Of a stretch of 10,739 nt of DNA, positions 6,194 to 10,739 are shown in pieces (position 1 is the stretch's first letter; each line of letters starts with the position of its first letter). The stretch is from CAYLXC01 sp964387865 (lineage in GTDB: Bacteria; Patescibacteriota; Microgenomatia; Daviesbacterales; UBA10151), in contig CAYLXC010000028.1 of NCBI GenBank assembly GCA_964387865.1, positions 1 through 10,739 of the forward strand. Direction: 5' to 3'. The position numbers and the translations under genes are program-made. The notes beneath the pieces were generated by a model. That model searched no databases, was not told the DNA's origin, and saw only the letters and a list, made by a program, of their open reading frames with translations.

Positions 6194-6433
6194 ATGTTTA
6201 ATTTCAATGTTCCGCAAAACAATATTATTGTTATCTTCTTAATAATCTGGGAGGCTTTTTGGAAAGGGATTGCCCTTTGGAAAGCCGCAAAAAGAGGAGA
6301 AAAATTATGGTTTTTAGCTATATTTTTAATAAATTTTTTTGGAATTGTCTCAATTTTCTATCTTTGGAAAACAAAACAGCTGGAGAGTGTAGTAAATGAT
6401 ACTCTCAGATTCTTGAAATTGAAAAGGCACTAA
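6194..6433 (+). CDS. DUF5652-like small membrane protein
   Basis: A 79-residue protein with two hydrophobic segments, about 10-29 (NIIVIFLIIWEAFWKGIALW) and 39-58 (WFLAIFLINFFGIVSIFYLW), joined by the basic loop KAAKRGEK. The WKGIALWKAA signature and the NxxGIxxIxYL pattern match the DUF5652 family common in Patescibacteria; the family has no known function. It would sit in the cytoplasmic membrane with a short basic tail. There is only one possible ATG and no Shine-Dalgarno. It converges with the Nudix gene, leaving 7 bp between stop codons and no clear terminator. Confidence 0.82.
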   Translation: MFNFNVPQNNIIVIFLIIWEAFWKGIALWKAAKRGEKLWFLAIFLINFFGIVSIFYLWKTKQLESVVNDTLRFLKLKRH

Positions 6434-6440
6434 ATTAGTC

Positions 6441-6842
6441 TTACTTTTTAATTATTTCTAATGCATTTTTAAGTAAAGTTTTGTCCTGGGAGAATGTTAA
6501 TTGTTTTAATGCATCCTCCGCTTCATACCACCCTGCTTCTTCTACTTCCCAATCATGATCTTTTGGATCACCGCTTTTATATTTCATTAAAAAATATGTA
6601 ACAACTTTAAAAATCTTTTCTCCATGTAATGAATAAACATATTTTGAATATCCAACTTTATCAACTATCTCAACTTCCACCCCTCCTTCTTCCTTTACCT
6701 CACGTATGGCAGCTTCTTTAGAAGTTTGAGGAGGATCAATTAATCCTTTAGGGAAACTCCAGCTTTTATTTTGAGAATGCTTTGTCAAAAGCACTTTGCC
6801 ATCTTTGAAGACTATTCCACCAGCAGAAAACTCGCGTTTCAT
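6441..6842 (-). CDS. Nudix hydrolase (Ap4A/NTP pyrophosphohydrolase-like)
   Basis: A 133-residue, single-domain Nudix protein expected to hydrolyse a nucleoside diphosphate linked to another group, in the cytoplasm, for damaged-nucleotide or dinucleoside-polyphosphate clean-up. The N-terminal strand is EFSAGGIVFKDGKVLLTKH. The Nudix box spans residues 33-55: G33-LIDPP-Q39-TSKEAAI-REVKEEGGV. The metal-binding REVKEEG part is complete; only the first Glu of the box is Gln (Q39). WSFPKGLI before the box is typical of diadenosine-polyphosphate and MutT-like branches. The C-terminal EVEEAGWYEAEDALKQLTF is the usual substrate-side helix region. The substrate cannot be told from sequence. An extended -10 sits 7 nt before the ATG. 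It is divergent from the toxin-antitoxin pair. Confidence 0.92.
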   Translation of the reverse strand: MKREFSAGGIVFKDGKVLLTKHSQNKSWSFPKGLIDPPQTSKEAAIREVKEEGGVEVEIVDKVGYSKYVYSLHGEKIFKVVTYFLMKYKSGDPKDHDWEVEEAGWYEAEDALKQLTFSQDKTLLKNALEIIKK

Positions 6843-6849
6843 CTTAACA

Positions 6850-6858
6850 ATTATACCA
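6850..6858 (-). promoter_or_regulatory. Extended -10 promoter of the Nudix gene
   Basis: Minus strand TGG-TATAAT, ending 7 nt before the ATG at 6842. The predicted start is at or one base before the ATG, so the mRNA would be leaderless. Confidence 0.6.
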
Positions 6859-6868
6859 TTGACTCATA

Positions 6869-6897
6869 TTGACAAATATTAGGTATTACTATAAAAT
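6869..6897 (+). promoter_or_regulatory. Promoter of the AbrB-PIN toxin-antitoxin operon
   Basis: TTGACA (6869-6874), exactly 17 bp, TAAAAT (6892-6897). The -10 ends 10 nt before the ATG at 6908. A TTG reading of the -35 box as a start codon would extend the protein by 13 residues but conflicts with this promoter. Confidence 0.7.
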
Positions 6898-6909
6898 AGG
6901 TAATACTAT
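6881..6909 (+). promoter_or_regulatory. Probable antitoxin operator (repeated AGGTAWTACTAT)
   Basis: AGGTATTACTAT (6881-6892) and AGGTAATACTAT (6898-6909) differ at one base and lie 17 bp apart, bracketing the -10 box. Each contains GTAWTAC, itself a palindrome apart from its centre, so the pair is also an inverted repeat. The position suits autorepression by the AbrB-type antitoxin. Confidence 0.5.
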
Positions 6910-7180
6910 GCAGATACAACCTACTTCAATTACCCAAAAGGGTCAAGTAACCATCCCTGCTCCGGTAAGACGGGCTCTAGGATTAAAGCGTGGCGATAAA
7001 GTTAAATTCACTATACTTAAGAAAAAAGTGGTTCAATTAAAGCCTGCAAAAAGGTTTTCCATAATGTCACTTTACGGTTCATTAAAACAAAGAGTCAAAC
7101 CAAATCTTTCTGGACAGGCTTTAATTAAGTGGGAGAAAGAGAGTGCGCACCAGGCCTGGGCAGAAGAAGCTAACAAATGA
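6908..7180 (+). CDS. AbrB/MazE-family antitoxin (SpoVT-AbrB domain)
   Basis: A 90-residue antitoxin that would neutralise the downstream PIN toxin and repress its own operon. Residues 1-45 form a swapped-hairpin AbrB DNA-binding domain: SITQKGQVTIPAPVRRALGL then KRGDKVKFTIL. The C-terminal half (SIMSLYGSLKQRVKPNL and WEKESAHQAWAEEANK) is the likely toxin-binding tail. The ATG at 6908 is chosen because it lies just after a strong promoter and gives the normal domain start (MQIQPTSITQKGQ). Its stop overlaps the toxin start by 4 bp (ATGA), indicating coupled translation. An operator-like repeat overlaps the promoter. Confidence 0.88.
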   Translation: MQIQPTSITQKGQVTIPAPVRRALGLKRGDKVKFTILKKKVVQLKPAKRFSIMSLYGSLKQRVKPNLSGQALIKWEKESAHQAWAEEANK

Positions 7181-7578
7181 TCTTTATTGACTCTAATGTA
7201 ATCCTTAGATTCATCTTAAATGATGACCCGAAACTCTCACCAAAGGCTGCTAAAATTTTCCGGAAAATAGAAAAAGAGAATATCAATGTATTTCTTTCTG
7301 AAGTAATCGTAGCAGAAATAGTTTATGTACTTTTAAAAGTTTATAAATTAAAAAGAAAGGATATTAAAGAAAAACTGCTTAAAATTTTTACTCTAGATAA
7401 TATTTCAATTGAAGATAAAGCTATTTTCCCATCAATATTTGAGATTTTTGTCAGTAAAAATATAGATTTTGAAGATGCATACCAGGTAGCTTTAATGCAA
7501 AAGAAAAAAGTTAAACAGATTTATTCTTTTGATGAAGATTTTGATAAAATCCCTCAAATTATAAGAATAGAAAAATAA
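7177..7578 (+). CDS. PIN-domain toxin (VapC-like ribonuclease)
   Basis: A 133-residue PIN-domain protein, expected to be a metal-dependent RNase that cuts tRNA or another RNA to stop growth when the antitoxin is lost. The acidic site is visible: D5 in FIDSNVILRF, E47 in VAEIVYVL, D100 in FEDAYQVALM, and D119/D121 in YSFDEDFD. The length and motif order are those of VapC family toxins, so it appears intact. It overlaps the AbrB-type antitoxin by ATGA. The RNA target cannot be predicted. No terminator follows; the next genes are tRNAs on the other strand. Confidence 0.9.
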   Translation: MIFIDSNVILRFILNDDPKLSPKAAKIFRKIEKENINVFLSEVIVAEIVYVLLKVYKLKRKDIKEKLLKIFTLDNISIEDKAIFPSIFEIFVSKNIDFEDAYQVALMQKKKVKQIYSFDEDFDKIPQIIRIEK

Positions 7579-7615
7579 ATCTTAATGCAGAAAATTTACA
7601 TATAGTTATTCTTAG

Positions 7616-7697
7616 CGGAGGGTGTAGGAATCGAACCTACGAGGGATTACTCCCGCGAGTTTTCGAAACTCGTGCCTTACCGCTCGGCCAACCCTCC
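7616..7697 (-). tRNA. tRNA-Ser(CGA)
   Basis: An 82-nt class II tRNA reading UCG. Acceptor GGAGGGT/ACCCTCC with G73, anticodon arm CGAGT-TTCGAAA-ACTCG, short variable arm GGGA-GTAA-TCCC, T arm GTAGG-TTCGATT-CCTAC. CCA is not encoded (GCTAAG follows). It lies 5 nt after tRNA-Arg on the same strand and is surely cotranscribed with it. Confidence 0.95.
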
Positions 7698-7702
7698 AAA
7701 GG

Positions 7703-7774
7703 CGCCCTCGGCGGGAATTGAACCCACATTACAAGATCCGCAATCTTGAGGTTTATCCATTAGCCTACGAGGGC
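7703..7774 (-). tRNA. tRNA-Arg(GCG)
   Basis: A 72-nt tRNA. Acceptor GCCCTCG/CGAGGGC with G73, D stem GGCT/AACC with one C·A mismatch, anticodon arm CAAGA-TTGCGGA-TCTTG, T arm GTGGG-TTCAATT-CCCGC. The anticodon is GCG, reading CGC and CGU, in place of the ACG (inosine) anticodon usual in bacteria. Genomic CC but no final A follows G73. Confidence 0.92.
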
Positions 7775-7787
7775 AATTAGTGAATGT

Positions 7788-7793
7788 ATTCTA
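7788..7793 (-). promoter_or_regulatory. Possible -10 box of the tRNA-Arg/tRNA-Ser unit
   Basis: TAGAAT on the minus strand, 13 nt before tRNA-Arg, in the 31-bp gap after the glycosidase gene. No convincing -35 or TGn extension is present, so it is weakly supported. Confidence 0.3.
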
Positions 7794-7805
7794 CTATATG
7801 GAAGG

Positions 7806-9179
7806 CTAGTTGGCGAACTTGTCAGCTATAAGTTGAAGGAGGTCTGTTCTTAACCCGTCAAACCCTAACGCCCAGATTCCCACTCCTTGTAAATTTTTAT
7901 TATTTATAAAATCATATTTTATTCCTAAACTTCTGTCATTTTCAAAATGCACAACCCTTGTTTGACCATTTTCATCCTTGTATGAATACCAGGGGGTTTG
8001 CGCATTTTCATCCCAATTTATTTGAGTATTTTTTGTAGCATCCACAATCTCAGCATATGGATATATCTTTATTTCACCAGCTGAAACTTGCCCGTTTTGA
8101 CCCCCAGCTCCAACCGGCCAATCATAACCGTAATACGGCACAGCTAAAATAAGCTTTTCAGCAGGTGCTTTTTCCAAATAACTATTCATAAGGCCTGTTA
8201 AGGAATTACCATAACCTTCCATTGGGGCAACAGGACCGGCTGTAGAAGATTTAGGTGTATGAAAATCATAACCCATTATGACCAACCCGTCAGAGTTTTG
8301 GGATAAAATTGGCACATCATAAAGCCTCGTATTGGAGGCTGCATCAACAAAAGTTGCAATTGTCAGCTTTGATTTTGGATATTGTCTTTTCATTTCCTTA
8401 TTTAAATCCGAAATCAAAATTGAAAAATTATCAATTGTTTTTTGATTAGGAGTGCCAATATATTCAAAATCAATATTTATTCCATCCAAGGAGCGAGAGT
8501 TCATTAAAAATAATGCATTATTTATAAAATTTAATGAGGCATCCTCAGAGTTTACTAATTTCTCTATGTTGCCATTATCAAATGATTTTAAGGTCAAGTA
8601 TACTTTGGTTCTGTTTCTCTTTGCCCTTTTTATAAATGTATCCAGCTTTGGGCTATCCTTCCAGGCTGCCCAAGGTTCTAAAATCTTTCCTGATGGATCA
8701 TTTGTTACAACATTTCCAGCTCCGTCAACTTCCAAGCCGAAAAATGCAACTGATGTTAAAAGTCTGATATCGATTTGATCTTGTTTATCTAAAAGCCAAT
8801 AAGGCATATATCCAAAAATTTCCTTTTTTAACCTCCCGCCAATAGTTAGTTTTGTTTTAGAGGGTTTTCGCTTAAAAGCCTCACTAACTTCAACTTTTTG
8901 AGATGTGATAAAAACAGGAGCTGGGTTTTCTGCTTCAGCAATAATTACAGGAGAACCCTCATCTTGTGAAAGCTGGTTATCTTGAGTTTGCTTATCTTTT
9001 TGGAAATAGCCAATTAAATCAAACCTCCAGGCAACCACGAAAATTGCCAAAAATAGAAGAATTGCGGCAACAAACATATGAAGACCTAATTCAAGTTCCA
9101 AAAGCTTTTCAATCAGACCACTCTTTTTTTCCACATCACTATCAGGCTGATTATTATTTGGGTTTACTTGTTCCATCAT
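7806..9179 (-). CDS. Membrane-anchored GH18 glycosidase (YaaH/SleL-like)
   Basis: 457 residues from the ATG at 9179. That start is preferred because it lies 1 nt after the upstream stop and gives a normal N-terminus; a longer frame would overlap that gene. Residues about 33-57 form one membrane segment (FVAAILLFLAIFVVAW), leaving the enzyme outside the membrane. A linker of about 60 residues follows, then the GH18 barrel from about residue 120 (EIFGYMPYWLL). The active-site strand is SLDGINIDFEYIG, with catalytic Glu239 in DGxNxDFE. Asn replaces the first inner Asp, as in the peptidoglycan-active YaaH/SleL branch, which cuts N-acetylglucosamine linkages. Other barrel motifs are VIMGYDFH, AVPYYGYDW and GIWALGFDG. 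It may remodel the cell wall or act on a host or environmental glycan. It is cotranscribed with the preceding membrane protein. Confidence 0.88.
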   Translation of the reverse strand: MMEQVNPNNNQPDSDVEKKSGLIEKLLELELGLHMFVAAILLFLAIFVVAWRFDLIGYFQKDKQTQDNQLSQDEGSPVIIAEAENPAPVFITSQKVEVSEAFKRKPSKTKLTIGGRLKKEIFGYMPYWLLDKQDQIDIRLLTSVAFFGLEVDGAGNVVTNDPSGKILEPWAAWKDSPKLDTFIKRAKRNRTKVYLTLKSFDNGNIEKLVNSEDASLNFINNALFLMNSRSLDGINIDFEYIGTPNQKTIDNFSILISDLNKEMKRQYPKSKLTIATFVDAASNTRLYDVPILSQNSDGLVIMGYDFHTPKSSTAGPVAPMEGYGNSLTGLMNSYLEKAPAEKLILAVPYYGYDWPVGAGGQNGQVSAGEIKIYPYAEIVDATKNTQINWDENAQTPWYSYKDENGQTRVVHFENDRSLGIKYDFINNKNLQGVGIWALGFDGLRTDLLQLIADKFAN

Positions 9180-9180
9180 A

Positions 9181-9774
9181 CTATCTGTGGATATTTTCCA
9201 AAGGAAAATGTTTTTGTAATCCTTCAGTCCACTTTTCCATCCACCCTTTGTAGGGAATTTCATGAAAGGGCAAAAATCTTGCAACTATTTTTTTTACTTC
9301 ATTTTCATCAACCCCTTCTAAAACAAGCATGAGCTGGGCAGGAAACCTGAAGCGGGTTTGAATATGCAAAACTTTTACACCTTCTTTATGTTTGAACCAA
9401 AATGAATCTAAAAAATGCCAAAAATAGAAATCTTCTCCAATTGTTATGCCCTGAGTTGAAACTCTATATTTAATCCTGCTTGGTGGTACAAATGCCAAAA
9501 CATAGGCAACAAAAACTAAAGATAAAATTGTTCCAATCAGTAAAAATTCTCTTGCTAAAAATAGAATTAAAATTAAAAGAATGACAATTATTGCGCTTGT
9601 TGTATAAAATGAGCGGTCTTTTTTTCTAAAAGGGCGGGCTGGAGCTTCCCAAAAAAGTAATGTTTTAATCTCCCCGGCCTCGGAAATTTTAGGGGTAAAA
9701 GTTTCAGGACCTTCCGGAGGCTGATGCTTTGTGTGTTCATTCTGATTGAGATTTTGCTTTTCCTCTTCCATCAT
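9181..9774 (-). CDS. Membrane protein of unknown function, possibly PH-like C-terminus
   Basis: 197 residues from the ATG pair at 9774. A longer frame to 9837 translates a simple repeat (CACTTTACACTTTGC-like) and is unlikely. Residues 1-50 are polar and acidic (MMEEEKQNLN). Two membrane segments follow at about 58-75 and 77-96 (ILLILILFLA, then GTILSLVFVAYVLAFV). The remaining ~100 residues are cytoplasmic, with strand-rich YRVSTQGITIGEDFYFWHFLDSFW and a final amphipathic helix. That topology resembles membrane proteins with a bacterial PH-like domain, but I do not recognise the family and would not name it. Its stop is 1 nt before the GH18 start, so the two are probably translated together and may work together at the envelope. 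Confidence 0.75.
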   Translation of the reverse strand: MMEEEKQNLNQNEHTKHQPPEGPETFTPKISEAGEIKTLLFWEAPARPFRKKDRSFYTTSAIIVILLILILFLAREFLLIGTILSLVFVAYVLAFVPPSRIKYRVSTQGITIGEDFYFWHFLDSFWFKHKEGVKVLHIQTRFRFPAQLMLVLEGVDENEVKKIVARFLPFHEIPYKGWMEKWTEGLQKHFPLENIHR

Positions 9775-9777
9775 TAT

Positions 9778-9811
9778 AAGTGTAAAGGGAAAAGTGCAAA
9801 GTGTAAAGTGG
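9778..9811 (-). repeat. Simple pyrimidine-rich repeat in a gene leader
   Basis: On the minus strand the units CACTTTACACTTTG, CACTTTTCC and CTTTACACTT follow each other just before the ATG at 9774. It resembles low-complexity spacer repeats rather than coding sequence. Confidence 0.5.
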
Positions 9812-9876
9812 CCTAGTTGATCATAGATACTGAGCATGTCAAAGTACTATGTTGGAACCTATTACAAGAAACTTTC

Positions 9877-10662
9877 TTATTTACGACTAAGCGTACTGCC
9901 AATAAGAATACCGTTGGCCCAATAGAATCCTGTGTTGCCGGACGGTAGTATATCGTATGTTGCGTTTCCACCGTAAGGAACGCGCTCGGTACTTACAACA
10001 GAAACACCATCGTATAGGTCGCCAGGTGCTAAATCGCCAACAGTGCGTCCGTCAATAGTCGGATGTCCTGGAGAAACGAACAACTCTCGGCCGTCATTAA
10101 GAACTAAGTGGACCATCCGATGTGTCGGTGGCGTTGACACTTTTGAGGTTTTGGTTATGGCACCAGAGACGCGTTGACCAGTTTTGTCCGTTGTCCAAAC
10201 CGCCATGCCAACTTGTAAGTCTTTTACTAGAACTAACCCAGACGGCGTGTCGATGAGCGAATTACCGGCAAGACAAATTGGACATCCGCCGTAAGTTGGT
10301 TGTCCAACAACTTTATTAAAAGTTATTGTCTGACCAGAAAAATTGATGCTTATAAGTTTTTCTGATACGCCCTCACACGCATATCCAATATCGTCGCCTA
10401 TTCGGATAGTTTTGGCATACCCTGGGCCACCTCCAACTGGGTACACATCGTACCAAAGGCCATCAACACTATCGGCGTTTATTTTTTGAATCAAGAATGA
10501 ACTTTCCTGTTCGCCCACTTTTCTGATTATCTTTTCGCCACTTGGTACGGGAATTGGATTAGGTAGAGTAGTTTGTTTAGTCGAAACAAAATAAGCTCCA
10601 GCACCAACAAGTGCAACAACAATGATAATCAATAAAATGTTTATAAATCCTTTTTGGTTCAT
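9877..10662 (-). CDS. Membrane-anchored or secreted protein with C-terminal Hint domain
   Basis: 261 residues. The N-terminus MNQKGFINILLIIIVVALVG is a single uncleaved anchor or pilin-like leader. Residues 30-126 form an unknown extracytoplasmic region. Residues 130-258 are a Hint domain: Cys130 begins CLAGNSLIDTPSGLVLVKDL (block A), VSPGHPTIDG carries the block-B His (H200), and ATYDILPSGNTGFYWANGIL is block F. The end reads IGSTLSRK rather than His-Asn-Cys/Ser, so full protein splicing is not possible; cleavage before Cys130 or a purely structural role remains. A GGCPIC motif adds a second Cys (C127). No endonuclease is present. The Hint half is more GC-rich than its neighbours (for example 34 G+C of 60 in 10021-10080, against 15 of 60 in 8401-8460 of the glycosidase), which hints at transfer. 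There is no Shine-Dalgarno. Confidence 0.85.
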   Translation of the reverse strand: MNQKGFINILLIIIVVALVGAGAYFVSTKQTTLPNPIPVPSGEKIIRKVGEQESSFLIQKINADSVDGLWYDVYPVGGGPGYAKTIRIGDDIGYACEGVSEKLISINFSGQTITFNKVVGQPTYGGCPICLAGNSLIDTPSGLVLVKDLQVGMAVWTTDKTGQRVSGAITKTSKVSTPPTHRMVHLVLNDGRELFVSPGHPTIDGRTVGDLAPGDLYDGVSVVSTERVPYGGNATYDILPSGNTGFYWANGILIGSTLSRK

Positions 10663-10739
10663 ATTATTGCAATTATTTTATATTAAAATCTCAACTTTTA
10701 CGATAGTTAAGAATTTCTATTATCCTTTATGCGGTGCCT
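10663..10739. other. Upstream spacer of the Hint-domain gene
   Basis: AT-rich 77 bp. On the minus strand TATAAAAT lies about 14 nt before the ATG and could hold a -10 box, but no -35 at the right spacing is seen. No gene is recognisable before the window ends. Confidence 0.3.

Noticed and set aside
6429..6439. Palindrome ACTAAATTAGT between convergent genes as a terminator
   Set aside because: Only 5-bp arms of AT pairs with a 1-nt centre; too weak to terminate.
6869..6907. TTG start 13 codons upstream of the AbrB antitoxin
   Set aside because: That TTG is the -35 box of a TTGACA-N17-TAAAAT promoter and the extra residues are not part of the AbrB fold.
9180..9284. Longer start for the GH18 gene
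   Set aside because: It would overlap about 100 bp of the upstream membrane-protein gene, and the extra residues look like an out-of-frame translation of it.
1..10739. Recoded UGA (Gly) as in Gracilibacteria/SR1
   Set aside because: dnaG ends at TGA exactly at its expected length, and conserved glycines are GGN-coded where checked.

Overview
The window looks like chromosome from an AT-rich, small-genome bacterium, most likely of the Candidate Phyla Radiation (Patescibacteria, perhaps Microgenomates). This is inferred from a short RpoD, a DUF5652-type mini membrane protein, the N-terminal anchor style of the last gene, tRNAs without encoded CCA, and introns and inteins in housekeeping genes. 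TGA, TAG and TAA all end plausible genes, so the UGA-glycine code of Gracilibacteria/SR1 is not in use.

Layout. 1-268 (minus): tRNA-Asn(GUU) split by a compact group I intron. 328-1253: an insertion sequence with a DDE transposase. 1254-1461: a gene-free stretch with a good plus-strand promoter and a structured candidate small RNA running into the 3' end of rpoD. 1462-5615 (minus): dnaG then rpoD, the core of the macromolecular-synthesis operon, separated by a 31-bp wobble-rich hairpin. dnaG carries a 396-residue intein with a LAGLIDADG endonuclease, placed exactly before the last zinc-finger cysteine. 5730-5816: tRNA-Ser(GGA). 5827-6433: a divergent pair, a small charged protein and a DUF5652-like membrane protein. 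6441-6842 (minus): a Nudix hydrolase, divergent from an AbrB/PIN toxin-antitoxin pair (6908-7578). 7616-7774 (minus): tandem tRNA-Arg(GCG) and tRNA-Ser(CGA). 7806-9774 (minus): a two-gene envelope unit, an unknown membrane protein followed by a membrane-anchored GH18 glycosidase. 9877-10662 (minus): a membrane-anchored protein ending in a Hint (intein/hedgehog-like) domain.

Themes. Three self-processing elements lie within 10.7 kb: a self-splicing RNA intron, a protein intein and a stand-alone Hint domain. Primase and tRNA-Asn must both be processed to work, so replication initiation and translation depend on these elements. Several genes have a -10 box 7-10 nt before the ATG and no Shine-Dalgarno, which suggests leaderless mRNAs. 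Several promoters lack a -35 box but have an extended -10 (TGnTAWAWT). dnaG is the exception, with a leader and a clear AAGGAG.
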